Assembly (NCBI GenBank): GCA_008921705.1
Contig: VFFE01009205.1
Location: 1,532,276 to 1,596,275, forward strand
Origin: Burhinus oedicnemus
Lineage: Eukaryota; Chordata; Aves; Charadriiformes; Burhinidae
Reading direction: 5' to 3'
DNA: 64,000 nt
The notes beneath the pieces are model-generated. The model had not been told where the DNA came from. It searched no databases and saw only the letters and a program-made list of their open reading frames with translations. A program made the translations under genes and the position numbers. Shown one piece after another: positions 51,227 to 63,934 of the stretch; position 1 is the first letter of the stretch, and each line of letters begins with the position of its first letter.

Positions 51227-51246
51227 NNNNNNNNNNNNNNNNNNNN
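51227..51246. other. Assembly gap (20 N)
   Basis: Twenty undetermined bases lie between the duplicated segment and an A25 tract. The true length is unknown. Confidence 0.99.
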
Positions 51247-51248
51247 AT

Positions 51249-51273
51249 AAAAAAAAAAAAAAAAAAAAAAAAA
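51249..51273 (+). repeat. Homopolymer A25 tract beside the gap
   Basis: There are 25 consecutive A after ATA at the right edge of the gap. With the A-rich run at 51130-51161, it suggests that one long A-rich tract broke the assembly here. Confidence 0.9.
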
Positions 51274-53908
51274 GCAGCATTATCTAAGTTTTGGACATCT
51301 TCCAAAGCATATTAATTTCTTAGGAGACCCATCCAGCCTTATTAAAAACATAAACACAAAAGCCATTAGTTTGCATGACATCAATGAAATGGATAAAGCA
51401 TAATTATGGATATTTCTTGAATTATTTACCATAGCAATGTCTGCCTTATTCCACCCGCCCCCCCCCGCTTTTGTAAGGAGTAGGACTTAGGAAAAAAAAG
51501 AATCACAACTTTTCCTAGTCCTGCTCTTTACATTCTATATAATAACATTAGTAATTATTCCACTTCTACCCGACCCTGCTAACACAAAGGCTGCCAAGCC
51601 AACTAGAACACATTAAACCATAAAGACTAATCATGATTTAGAACTTCTTCTCTTTGGAGGGGATTTTGAGGAAGGGATGTTGGGCACAGAAGCTGAGAAA
51701 CATTCCCAAGCCAAACACTTATTTAAAAAGATCTTGCCAGAATGCCAACACTGTCTTTCAGACTTAAAGCCCCTAGATACTTTGGGACTCGTGCTACAAA
51801 GTGATGGTGAGTATCAGCAAGACGGTTGATGGGGTAAGAAACAAATTAACTTTGCTTTCTTTTACATCTGTATGTTCACTTAGCAACAGATAATTCATTT
51901 ACAAAAATATTTGCTGCTTGCTTTAGACTGAAAAAGGTCTAAATGTAATCAATGTTGTTGACATTTTTATTCAAATGAAACAGATTAATCAAAGTTCTTT
52001 AATTACAAAAAACTCATTCATGCAACTGCCAAAAAAAGTGATGCTTCTTAACCAAAAACTTAACATCAGAAAATGAAAAAGCTCTTTCACTGAGATGCTT
52101 CCCAGGAGCTAAAAATGTGCATGGGCTGGCTACAGTTGCTGTCTGTTCCAAGTTTCCCAAAGCTAAGATAAATCCTCCGGACTTTGAGAAGAGTATTTTT
52201 CAGATCTGTTCCAACAAATGGTTATTATGACAAATAATTAAAGTGAAAGACATTTTTAAGAATGATAATGTACTGTATATTATTAGAGGTCTTCATCAAG
52301 TTCATATGTTCTTGATAAAGGACTTTTTCTAGAGAAGAGTTAACACCACTTGTATTAACATTGAGTGATAATGCTAAGGATGATTTTTTGATTTACCACA
52401 ACACATTCCAGTACTTATTGTGACTCAGAATTATAAAATATTTTACAAACAGCAACCGTGATTGCAAATATTCATATACTAAACAAAAAACCCAAACCCA
52501 TTCAGTGGTGTTGGTACCATTCCCAGTTTAGCAGGGCCTGTCAGACTACACTGGCTGCTAAGGTGGCACAGAATACCCGTAAGAAAGACAAAACCACATT
52601 GGTCTGACTCAGGCTCCTAACCAAGCACAGCCAGTACTGGCCGTGTAAAATTGGTACCAGAGGCTTTAAGCCATAGCCAACCCCTTTCCTGGCTGGACAA
52701 GCTGCCATTCCAGTTACAGCCTCTGCCTTGATGGCAGCAGTAACCAGCTCCAGCAGCGACCCTGCTTTATGCCTCGGTGCCAACAGCACCTCCAATGCCA
52801 CTCCAGGAGCACCCAGCGCTTACCCACATGCAGGAGCTGGACACTGGAAATAAAAACTTTAGGGGCAGATTTTTATTTTTTTTTTTTTAAGAGACCATGG
52901 TTTTGGTTTCAGAGCAATTCCCATGTGAAATGGCACGACTTGCAAGCGAGACTGTCAGTTTTCCCTGGCTGCACTAACAACATCAAGCGTCTCCGCTTTC
53001 AGATGAAAACCAGCAGCTGTTAAGTCGTGCAGGTGAATTTTAGATGCATACACCTTGCTACAGTTAGTTTCATATGCATTCAGGGGTATAGCCTTGGGCA
53101 TCTGTCTCTCTGATAGTTAGAACAATCCAAAAATAGCAATAGAAGGGGGACAAAAAAGTCTACCTAGGACCTGTCCAGAACCCTAACACACAGAACTGAA
53201 ATAAGGAAACTGCCAAGGTTAATATGGAAAAGGAAAACTATTTTGACTTACTTTCCCTCTAAAACTCTTGGAAGCATTTCCTATGCATATCACCATGAAC
53301 TACATCTATACAGAGAAAGATAGGTAGACAGATAATGTATTTTAACATACGGGGTGTTTTTGTGTTTATTCAAAGCCCATTAAAGTCACGACCATAATTT
53401 CTATTCACTGCCAATGCAAGTAAGATTGGGTCTTAATATTATAGTCATACTTTTCTTCAAAATACCAGCATCCATTCTACTCCTAGTCAAACTCCAGTTT
53501 CTTCACTAACTGAAGTCCTATTCATTTACAATAGAAACTACTCTTGAGTTTAGGTACATGCAGCTGAAGTTAAACAGAAATGGCTTAAAAAGTCTCTTTA
53601 GGATCTGAAATGATAAGCAGTATACAAGTGATTCTGTAAAACTACAGATTTTTTTTGGGAAAAAATGGAAAGTGCTTTTCTTTTTTACTTTGCCAAATAA
53701 AATGGCAGCATTTCCTGATTTTTTTCTTATGTACCTTCCATCAAAATCAATGGAAAGACTTTAGTGGCAATTGACCTGGATGCTTACTGTCTTTTGTATC
53801 TATATTTTTTAAAAGAATTTTAATTCTTTAAAAGGCCTCTGTGTTCTGTACCACAGGTGCCAATACTCTAGTGGCATGCTAGATGATCCAACATATGTTA
53901 CCAGTTTT
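51274..53908. other. Unique noncoding stretch
   Basis: No gene is recognised. There are short C and A runs (C9 at 51458-51466). A 45-bp segment at 51762-51806 has an acceptor, a donor and one open frame, but is too short to weigh. Confidence 0.5.
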
Positions 53909-53959
53909 CTAAAGTACTTTGGGATCCTTGGGGATAAAAGGTGCTACATAAATGCAAGA
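53909..53959 (+). mobile_element. Ancient L3/core-SINE-type 3' tail
   Basis: AAAGTACTTTGGGATCCTTG followed by GGGATAAAAGGTGCTACAT and AAATGCAAGA closely follows the 3' tail shared by ancient CR1/L3-lineage LINEs and related SINEs (form CTTTGGGATCC, then GGCGCTATATAAATGC). Only the tail is recognisable. Confidence 0.6.
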
Positions 53960-54983
53960 TGTGTAGTTTTAAACAACAAAATTGTGTCTCCCTTATAACA
54001 CACGTACATCTAGATGTTTGCAGACTGCACAAGAAGTTGCATTTTTGTTGTTGTGAATACCTTATCACTTTGTCTCATTCTCAAGACACACTAAAAAATA
54101 AATTTTAGTAAAAAAAACCCAAACCAAAAATAAAAACAAAAAACCACCCCCCCCACATTTAGATTTCAGGTTGAAAACCTGACAGATCTTTTGCTATAAC
54201 ACCCATATTGAACTCCCAGTAAATCCTGTTCTAAACATTTATGAAAAATGCATAGACAGAAAGGTAAATGTTAATTATGCACTATAATGTTTAAAGAGGT
54301 TTTATGCTGGATTCTAAAATATGCACAAGCACTTCAGAAATAAACAGCTTTATATTTTATTCCTTGATTTCAAATAGTCTAAACATTTATCATTTGATGT
54401 GCCTTTCATTCACAGCCTTTGCGGTGCACCTTTTGACCTTTCAGCACTCAAAAGTGGACCTGAGATAACTAAAAATCTGGGAAAGGTAGTAAACCATAGA
54501 GCATGTAATAAATTAAAGACTTGGAAAATTGTGGCAATAAGCCCTTTGGGGTCTTGGTCTCTTTTAAAGCAGTAATGCTGTTTAATGCTACTGGAGCAAT
54601 TCTTGTTTTATTCAAGACTTGCGTTATGGAGCTTCACCTACTGGTTACAGATGTGAAATGTGTTTCTGTTAAGATGACATGATTCTGTTTCAATGAGTTT
54701 CTGGCTTATTTCATGATGTCTTTAGATCTTTGTCTAAATAAAAAGATAACAGTTGGTTGAAATATTTAGTCCCATGTACACAGAAAGACAAGTTACTCTT
54801 TGCATCAAATGCTTCTACTCTCAAAGCATGAGGTTTGGGGAAGGAAACCAGGTGAATCAGTTGACTAAAATGAAAATTCACTTTGGTGAAGAGTCTTCTG
54901 GGATACCTTGTTTGTGCAAAGCCATATATGAACAGGAACTACAACTACTGTCTAGATCTCACCTATACTAGGTCTCACCTATA
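53960..54983. other. Unique noncoding stretch
   Basis: An A-rich/C-rich low-complexity patch lies at 54105-54160 (AAACCC, C8). The following 54190-54750 is repeat-free with TTAATTATGCAC-type cores and could be a conserved element. No gene is recognised. Confidence 0.45.
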
Positions 54984-55060
54984 GCTGTGTTAGGTTAATG
55001 GTTGGGCTCGATGATCTTAAAGGTCCCTTCCAACCTAGATGATTCTATGACTGTGATTCT
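54984..55060 (+). mobile_element. CR1 LINE 3' tail
   Basis: TTAGGTTAATGGTTGGGCTC, GATGATCTTAAAGGTCCCTT and CCAACCTAGATGATTCTATG are a near-consensus avian CR1 3' end, followed by the usual short repeated end (ATTCTATGACTGTGATTCTA). It is far less diverged than the element at 18681-19664 and is extremely 5'-truncated, about 75 bp. Confidence 0.92.
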
Positions 55061-56686
55061 ACAAAAGTGATTGCTAGAGAGAAAACTGCCCTCACCAAAA
55101 GGAAGAGCAACCAGCAGCTGGATCCAGATGATGGAACTATCATGGCAATGAGAAAGAGGCAGAAATGACTAGGAATGTCTCACACTATAAAGAATATTTA
55201 CATGAAAGCCCTTAAAGAATCTCAGTAAGTCATGATAAAGGTAGACTGGTTTTCATGGAAATTTGGTAATGCAGAGACAGTGGTCATGTGCATGCACAAA
55301 CTCAGGGGAATTCTGTTCTAAGCTAAGGAAGCTGAGAATAACTGGGGCACGGGAAACCTGAACCATTCTATAGGTCTTGGACATCTATTTGAGGGGAGGT
55401 AAGACACGTTCAACTGGGGAAAACACCCAGCCACCAAGCTCCAGTACTGAAGCCACGTGGACATGAACTTAATGAAGAAGTTCTAGTTACTGCGTACAAA
55501 TCTGCAATGAGAAAACTGGATAAGCAACCAGTAATTCTGTAACACGTGAAAACCAGAAATTAGTAACTGTTAAATAACTGTTAAAAACCAGTCCCAGGTG
55601 ACCTTCTGGTCTATCCTCCTGCAATGGGGCAGTACTGATGTAATTATCAGCATTCGCGTTCTCGAAACAACTGATGTGAAAACATGCTAAAGGTGTCAGT
55701 TGACAAATGATAGCAAACATAGATCAAAATGAAGCAAGCGAATTGGCAGGAAAAATGAGTGACTGAATTGCCTGAGGGATCACACAGGTGTTATATATGT
55801 GACCATGTGAACAGAAACGCATACAAGTATTCACACGGAGCATCTTTTTACCAAGAACATCTTTTATCTCCTCACCATTATAAAACTGTCAACTAAAATA
55901 CATTTATTAGCACTCTAAAGAAAAAACAAAACGACTCACTGCTATTTATTAGTTTGATATGTTAACCAGCAAGAGGGAAAAAATCCAGATGAATTAAGTA
56001 TGTGGAGGCTGCCTTCTCTTAATATCTCTAGCAAATCTTTGATCTATGTTAATCTCATGTTATTGTAGGAAGCATGCAGGACCATCATTCATCTCACATA
56101 TGAGCAAGGCACTTTTGCGTGTCATGATAGATTTTTATCAAGAAGAAAATGAAGTCAAAGGTGGCTGTCAAGGCAGCGGGGTTTTGAGTGAGTGGAGAAC
56201 CTCAGAATGGGATTTTTAACTTGCACAATTTGATGGAGGAAGCAAGGAAATTTAATCAACCACTTCACATACACGGTACTTCATTGATCATCAAAAAGCT
56301 TTCCTCATCTGAATTTGTATAGAAAAATCTTGCCCAGTTTACCAGGTAGAGGGAACTTGCAAAGCAATCAACAGCAGTTCAGGGCATAAATGAAACAATA
56401 GAGTAGTTTGATATTGGAAAGGATGCCCTTTCCTTATTCCTTTTAAATGTTATGTAGAGATGGGATTTGAGCACAGCAGTAAATGCAGGGCATGAGACTG
56501 TTGACAGGATATTAGAAGGAATCCTGTGGTGGCAAAGTCAATGTAATTCTCATCACTCCACAGAAAGAGGCCTATGGTATTTTATGAACAGTGAGTACAA
56601 ATAACATTCACTGGCTTTTAGCAGAGTAGTGACTGGCAAAAATACAAAAATTCATTTTTAAAACAAGTCATAAAAAGATGGTGGTG
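55061..56686. other. Unique noncoding stretch
   Basis: No gene or repeat family is recognised. A donor-like GAG then GTAAGA at 55399 lacks a convincing acceptor. Confidence 0.5.
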
Positions 56687-56789
56687 TTTTGTTTTTTTGT
56701 TTGTTTGTTTTGTTTTTTATTTGCCTGACTATGCTAAAAAACCAAAAAGGTAACATCAGAAGTACTTTTTTTTTTTTTTTTTTTTTTTT
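56687..56789 (+). repeat. TTTG-rich patch and T24 tract
   Basis: An imperfect TTTG repeat (56687-56719) is followed 46 bp later by 24 consecutive T (56766-56789). Together they explain the phenylalanine- and lysine-rich frames on the two strands. Confidence 0.88.
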
Positions 56790-59281
56790 ACTAGTCAGTG
56801 TTGCATTCCAGGATGGCACACAAAAGCTCACTCTGATGTGCAGCAGATACTGTAGGTATTTCATGTGTGTTGAAGTTAACCAGGAAAGTATCTCATTGAT
56901 CAGTACTGAGAGCAGTTACTGTCCTCACCGTCTGCAACAGATTCAATAAAGATCGGCTGAGCATCAGACTCTGACTCAGTTCGCCTGCTGATACTGTTGA
57001 GTGGTTAGTGCTACTGGCATCCTTACTCCATGGCAGTTTTCAAGAAGCATTTGCACTAGGACTTCCAGAAAGCATCTGTGGAGGCACACTGTAAGTTAGT
57101 GAGCTTTAGAGCTCCTAGGTAACTGCAGGAAAGCAAGTAAAGCATGGCCACAAAGATCTAGCATTATGATTGCTTATTTAACTTCAAGTGAATACAAATA
57201 TTTATACTACAGTCTTCTGAGCCCATCACTAAATTATAGTCTATTTCCTATCTCATCTTGTTGTTACCAAAATATTAGCACTGCAAGTTGACACTACACT
57301 GTACTAAATTTCTTTATAACCAGAATAGCAAAAGGCACTTGGACACTAAATTCTGCTACATAAAATGTCACACCTGCACATTTTTGTTTTCTGGGCTTAG
57401 GGGTGAATATCTATATGACAACCAGTACTTTTTGGCTTCTTTTACCTAATGTATTTCAAATTTTCAAATGATTAAGAGAGGAACTATACATAGGGAGAAG
57501 AGTTTACATCCTGCTGATAAGGGATTGATTTTAGCTCTGTGTTAAGGGCTTCAACAGAATTTAAATGGTACATAATTCTCATGGTAGCCTGCTGTGCAAG
57601 AACATGCATCACCTATAACCACCGAGTGTACAGAGGACAGTCCACAGCGGACTTATCACACTAACATGGAAAGGCCATCTGATCCCAAAAATCACAAGTA
57701 CCATAAGATTAGCATGACAGAAAGAACATATGTTGAGTTGATGACGAAACTAGAGGTCCACAAATATACTGTGTTCATACAACTGACACATACCCTAAAA
57801 TTAAATTAAATGGGAATAAAGGTCTATATTTAACCATTGACGCCTGAAGGTTTTTTTTCTTCTTCTACACGGAGACAAGACTCCACCCATGTTAAAAAAA
57901 AACCCAACCAAACATCCATTCTCTCCTCCATTTTCCCACACTAATGCATTATTGACTACAATGTACCAAACTTGCACTTGCCGTCTAACCCACTATTAGA
58001 GCACCTTGTATCAGTACTTTAAACATTGCTTAACAAGAAAAATATGTCAATATACAATGAAAGCTTTCATTTATGCTTTCAAATTGAGCAAACTGCTGCA
58101 AGCTATGTTGTAAATTACCCCCAAGAATGTTTAACTGGGAAAAATAGAGAACAAATTTTAGTGACATCAGACGTGACTGGATTCATAATTAGCAACACTT
58201 AACAATATATTAAGTTTATCTCCTTTTTATTCCAGTGACCCTTTAGTTCTAAGCAATGTTTGCATATGCTACCATAAATCATGTCTCAGATTTGTCAACA
58301 AGCTCTGAGTACTTTCATTATTTGTGAGAATTACAACATGAACTCCTGGTTCAAAAATGCCTGATCTCAGCTTCACTCTGGTCTCTCTTGAAACTGAAAG
58401 ACAGCTGTAATTAGTATCTATGCAGAAGTTGATTGCTGCAATAACTGGTGCTACTGACTGGTAGGGCCATGCCAAACTGATCAAAACCAGGTACCAATGC
58501 CAAGTTAGCACTGTGCCTAAAGCAACTGTCAAGTAATGATAGATTAGACAAATCTGATTGCTCTATCAAAACATTCACCTCAAATCTTGATTAGTAAATC
58601 TATTGAATTATGATTAATTCACAAGAGTGCTGCTGACAGATAAGGTACTTTATCTGACAATGTCTAGTAGTTGCTTTGTCTGAAGCAAAAAAATCTCTGA
58701 AGTTGCTGGTAAAATAAACAGTATCAACTACAACACACTGAGAAAGATAACGAGGCTACATGCGACTTGATTTAATAAAGGCTGATCTATGAGAACCTAG
58801 CTTCAGCCACAAAAGCATAGGAAACGGAGGATAAGGACCAGGAAATCATAGAAGTAAATAGCAGGAGAGAAGGCAAAACTGCCAGACTGAAAATACAGAG
58901 CTGAAATCTGCACAGGATGGGCTGTAGGGGCATTTAGGGCATCTAGGATGAATCAGGAAATCCAAATATACCTGGCTTTGAGGAAAAATCTGATTCCAAA
59001 ATCACGGCATATGGCCTCCTCCTATTGCATCATCTTGGTGTTACTGTCTTGTGTAGGAATAATACACTACAGAACATAACACTTATGTGAGATGTGATGT
59101 CATCTACTTTGCACTTCCAGTGAATGAAACAAGTGGTTAAAAACTGAAAATTGTCTTGAATACATTACACTAGGAGGAGAGACATGCTTCAGCTAAAATC
59201 ATATTAAAAGAATATCTTGTATTCTTTATAATTTATCATAAAATTCAATAATAAATAAAACAAATTATTGTGTTTCTGCAG
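56790..59281. other. Unique noncoding stretch
   Basis: No gene or repeat family is recognised. Confidence 0.5.
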
Positions 59282-59430
59282 CTTTCAAAACTATCAACAA
59301 CAATGGCATTTTTACAACTACTGAAAACGCAGTGCTATGGAATTATCCAATTTCTTTCAATGCCACCTCTGCCCACTCACTATGAATTTGTCCCAGACTC
59401 TGTATATTGTAACAGACCTTCCTTTACAGG
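59282..59430 (+). other. Candidate exon, open throughout
   Basis: An acceptor (ATTGTGTTTCTGCAG) ends at 59281. A donor (ACAGG followed by GTAAAGTG) begins at 59431. All 149 bp are open in phase 0 (49 codons plus two bases), and the frame closes with TAA two bases into the putative intron, as true exons often do. The peptide starts LSKLSTTMAFLQLLKTQCYG and includes PLPTHYEFVPDSVYCNRPSF. I do not recognise it. The polypyrimidine tract is only moderate and the base composition is like the background. Confidence 0.2.
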
Positions 59431-60759
59431 GTAAAGTGAAAACCTACCGGTTTCAGCTCAGTTTTACTCTCCTGATACTTGCATGTGTACATGGGTAGAT
59501 CATTAGAAAGCTCCCCATTACTTGAATTCGCAGCACAGTCAGTGAAAAATAGGTATGGTAATATTCGGCTCCAGCTTAATGAAGAATCCACCTTCTCCAA
59601 GTCACTTGTTAGCTTATCCTGACCTAATAATTTTACAAAAACCCTAATGCACTATAATTATGTTTCTCCCCAGCCAGTATTAACCTTCCTGTGACTCTTT
59701 TTTCTTTCTTCTCTCTCACACATATTTATTTATTTTACCTAGCCTCTGTTAATCAATGTGAACTGCAGATGGGGTCAAGGAAAGCTACTTCCTCCTTTGA
59801 TAGCCTCCAATGCTTTCACTCCTGGGGATAAAAATGCTTTAAATGGAGTTATATTCTAGGAAAATCAATATATGATTACTGCAAAGATTTGTATTGATTG
59901 CCCTGTTGCATTGCAAAAAGGCTAAAGAAAAATTGCACAGCACATTCCCTTCATTTTCTACTTCATAGAACTTGCTGCAAATATTTTGAGCAAGTATGAA
60001 GTGTTGGAACTTTATTTAATAACCTAAACTTTTCTTCATTTAATCCTGCTACTTGCTTGTTTACTTTGAAAAAAACTCCCCACAGACATCACTTTTGTAA
60101 TGCCTGAAATCAGAGAGCTACTCAAGATCCTGAAAAACAAATGCACTGCAGTAAATACCTAGCTCTCAATAACTTCACCAGTTTTACACATTTCACATGT
60201 ACACAAAAATATTCTTATTTTCACTACTTTACCAGAATCATTCATGCTTCTTCCTAGCACAGACACCACACCAAACATTCAGGCTTGATCTTGTTTTCAG
60301 ACTATAGTGGTGGAGGAACTGGGCTTCCTGGCCTGGTTTCACTTCTCATGATGTAACCACAGCTGGACCTGTTCTCCCTCTTGAAAGTCCCAAGAACTGG
60401 AAATACGGCTTCACCAATTATCACACCAAAATAAAATAAGTTCTCCAACAGAAACAGATTCCTGCTCTCTTCTCCCCTGCCCCCAAGAATTAGGTTCAAG
60501 TTTGAAAAGGATCTTACTAAAATTCTTTACAGGAATCTAAATTTTTTTAAAATGCATTCTTATTTTGCAAAAATGGCCTAAATGCTTTCAGCAAATTGTT
60601 TTCAGACAATGGTTTCTGTAAACTTGTTTCTTGTATCATCTATTTTTAATTTCTGTTACATGGCATGCTATCCAAATATCAGACCATTGTTTTTACTGTT
60701 TGAAATAATAATTTAAAAATGTTAAATAAAGTAACACATCATGATACTTCAAAATCAGT
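59431..60759. other. Unique noncoding stretch
   Basis: No gene is recognised. The part at 59640-60060 is smooth and repeat-poor. Confidence 0.5.
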
Positions 60760-60880
60760 TTGGATAAGTTACTGCATTTCTCTGTTCATCAGTTTCCTGA
60801 AGGATAGTATTATTTACCTCTGTGTAGACTATTCAGAGATCTATTGCCAAAAAGTACTATGGAAGCACTAAGATAATGAT
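60760..60880 (+). mobile_element. MIR-like SINE fragment
   Basis: ATAAGTTACTGCATTTCTCT, GTTCATCAGTTTCCTGAAGG and ATAGTATTATTTACCTCTGT follow the MIR central and 3' consensus in order. After a diverged stretch, GGAAGCACTAAGATAATGAT matches the end of the element. It is diverged but collinear. Confidence 0.6.
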
Positions 60881-61897
60881 GTTTTTATTAGTGAACACAA
60901 AATACAAATACGAAGCTATATTTTAAATGGTACCGAATTTGTACCAAAATGTTCAAGTACTTCCCCAAATGCACGCAAATTCTTTGAATGTGGCAAAGAA
61001 ATAACATGAACTTATAATTTCCAACTTGCTCCTTTCATTTCCAAACTACACTTAAAAATCAGTTCATGTAGTTCTAGTACCCTAATATTTAAAAAGAAGT
61101 TGCTAGTCAAAGCATTCCTGATTACAAAATGCATGTCATCCAGATCTGACTATTTTCACATGTTCGAGTGATTCAAGTGTTGTTTCACAGTCATTTAACA
61201 TACAGTTTTTACTGCGGCTCTGTTAAGAAATAAGGAAAAAATGTAATGAATTAAGTGATTTTTCAAACCGTGTTGATGAATGTAAAGTTCCTTAGCCTCT
61301 TACTCTTTTCTCCAGTTTTGTACATCAGTGACTCTACAGTTCTATTAACATTTCTTTTTGTACAAAAATCTTTTAAAATCCTTTCTTGCTCTAGTCCTCT
61401 TTACTAGATGTAGATCATACTGCATGTGTGTTTTATGACCTTTGCCCTTTTTCTGTAAGTCTTCAATTTAACCTTTGTTATGTCTTCTGCTTTCTGTTCC
61501 TCTCCTTATCTGTAATATATCTCAGTTTTGAAGAAATCCTGAGGATATCATACTGGCTCCTTCTGTTACTTACATTTTTCTGCTTCAGGAACACTGTAAG
61601 TTATTTCAGTTACATTAAAAGGTATTTCAGGGCACGTTCCATTACAGTATCTGGTAGAATTACTCAGGCTTTTCTCATATTGCTTATTTTCATTGTTAAT
61701 AAATTTCTGACGCTAGGTTTCTTTTGTTAATTCTTTGCAAATTTTTCTGTGAAGTAGGTGCTAAACATACTACAAATTAATGCTAAATGTACTCATTAAC
61801 CGATGAAGTGACATCATTTATGTAAAGAAAGGGTAATACTAAGCCACATCCGATTCATGAGAATATTCAGAGATTTTTCTTGTATAGATATACATGT
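60881..61897. other. Unique noncoding stretch
   Basis: No gene or repeat family is recognised. The 100-codon frame at 61428-61730 is phenylalanine- and leucine-rich because the sequence is T-rich. Confidence 0.5.
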
Positions 61898-61999
61898 GTA
61901 GAAAAAAAAAAAAAAAAAAAAAAGAAAAAAAAAAGGGTGGGGGCGAGGAAAGCTCTGTGCACTTTAATTAATTGTGGAGAGATTACATGGTCTTCCAAC
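61898..61999 (+). repeat. Segment duplicated at 51126-51226 (likely the genuine copy)
   Basis: GTAG, then A22 (61902-61923), then 76 bases identical to 51151-51226. Unlike the other copy, this one continues without a break into CGTGTAGTTTGTCATCAGAG, so it is the better candidate for the true location. Confidence 0.93.
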
Positions 62000-63227
62000 C
62001 GTGTAGTTTGTCATCAGAGCACATTACAGATTTATATTAGATATTTCTCCACAGTGTCAAGAATAATTAAAAAGGGATAGAAAACGATGCCAGCTAGCAA
62101 TGCTTTACATCAGTGGTGAAAGTTTTATATTTATTACAGCCAAACAATTTTAAAAGAAGATGTCAATTTTGTAGTTATACTGTGCGAGGAATAAATATTA
62201 GGTGGGTAAAGCAGCCAATACATTTCAACTGCTTGAATAATGAGAGGTTCATATTTAATCTATCAGTCCTACCAGAATTGGTGTGACATGTCAGTGTTAT
62301 TAATGAAGCACCATCCCCTTTTCTCATAAAAACATCCTCTCAATACAATAACTAACATATGTTTTCCTTTTCTTCCTAAAAGGATCTCTGCCCAACTTTT
62401 CCTTCTGATTCATGTAAGAACAGACATGCCAACTGTACACAAATTTTTTTGCTCAATTAATTTGCAATGCCTTTGGTCTTGGGCTGTGCTAATAGTACAG
62501 TGTTTATGCATACTCAAGCTCTCCATTCACTCATCATAAAGGGCCCCGTTTCTCTCCTCCCCTGTGCAGACTTCTTTGTACATGTGTATGAGTGAAGCAT
62601 ATGAACCTAAAGCAGCTTGCAGCCTAAGGAACAATTTGTACCCAAATCCTACCGGTCTCATTTCTGTCCTCATATAGACTCATTCACAAATTGCATCTCC
62701 CAAATCCCTTCAATATATTTATATTTATTCCATGCAGTTTTATTAATTTAGTTTCTGCTGCTTTAAACATTCTCTAGGAAGAAACCAGTGAAAACAAGTC
62801 ACTTCCTTTTGCTATGAAATAGCTTTCAACCTCCCAGCTCAAATGGAGATTTTCTTTCACGTGTCAATGTTAAAATGAATGATTAAAAGCAGGTGTAAAT
62901 TGTCCCCTCTTCCTATTCTGTCATGTTTTCAGAATCACAATGAGAAAATAATTTCAGACAAATTACTACACTTAATGGTGATCAAATGACTTGGCCCTCA
63001 CGGTTGTTTTTACTGAGCCCAAAACAGGAAACAAGCACTCATGACTAAAATGGCTAGCTTTCACATCCAGTTCATGCCTTTTGGTGAGTTATATTTTATA
63101 GAAGTAAAAATGTAAGAATTTACATCCTACATCTACAGTACCATTCAAATATGTTCAGAGTTCATAAATCAAAGTGCTGGCCTGTGGGAAGCTGGAGCAT
63201 CTCTCCATGCGAGGTAGGCAGCAAGCT
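62000..63227. other. Unique noncoding stretch
   Basis: No gene or repeat family is recognised. Confidence 0.5.
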
Positions 63228-63360
63228 CTAGCAGACAGAGCTCTGGACTGGGATTCCGAAGATGGTAACGCTTCACCTTGGCATTGCCAGGAACTCACTA
63301 CGTGGCCTTGAGTAAGTCTCTGTCTCTTTTCTTTATGGTTTGCGACTGCAGAAGGGGCCA
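63228..63360 (+). mobile_element. MIR/core-SINE-like fragment
   Basis: AGACAGAGCTCTGGACTGGG, ATTCC, then after a small insertion CATTGCCAGGAACTCACTAC, GTGGCCTTGAGTAAGTCTCT and GTCTCT match the tRNA-derived and core regions of MIR-type SINEs in the right order. The 3' part (GCGACTGCAGAAGGGGC) is weaker. The minus-strand frame here (63155-63361) is a shadow. Confidence 0.6.
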
Positions 63361-63934
63361 TTCATTTCATTTAATTTCAGGCACTTAGGCATCTGTTCAT
63401 CACCATACACAATGTTACCCCAATTAGAGATGGCGTTTTGTATGTTGTTATAATGCGCATAGATTTAAACAAAATTTAAAAAACAGTCTTTCCATCTTTC
63501 ATTGTTTTTACTTTGAAAGGTGTAAGCGTGCAATACAACATTACTGAGTTAAGATATCACAGAACTTTTCTGCTTATTGAAGCTGCTCTGGCATGCATCA
63601 TAATTGTTTCCTAGCTAGCAGCGGACTCCGCACCACCTGCTTTTGTTTGGTTTTGTTTTCTGCTGAATGATTACTTCATTTACCATAGAAAACATGGCAA
63701 TGATGGTTCCATAATGTTTCATATGTATAATAAGTCTATTTGGAAATGGTAGCCAGTGCACCATTTGTTCACTAAACGATGGTTCTCTAAACATTGCAAA
63801 GCTTCGCAATGGAAAATTATATTTACTGCTGTCTTCTAAGCACATTTTAAAATGCAGGTTGTCCTGTAAATTTTTAAAACCTGGGGGTAATTACCTGTCT
63901 AAATGCCCTTTCTCTCTTTTTCATCTGCCCACAG
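63361..63934. other. Noncoding stretch before the right-edge candidate exon
   Basis: No gene is recognised. It ends in the long pyrimidine tract of the acceptor at 63907-63934. Confidence 0.5.

Noticed and set aside
51056..51250. Open frame sharing a lysine-rich peptide with 61880-62080
   Set aside because: The shared peptide is the translation of the poly(A) plus duplicated 76 bp next to the gap; it is not a gene family.
51762..51806. 45-bp plus-strand exon candidate (CTTTCAG acceptor, GTGAGT donor)
   Set aside because: Very short, one open frame by chance is likely, weak pyrimidine tract.
61428..61730. 100-codon phenylalanine/leucine-rich frame resembling a membrane protein
   Set aside because: The composition follows from T-rich DNA; there is no family match or splice support.
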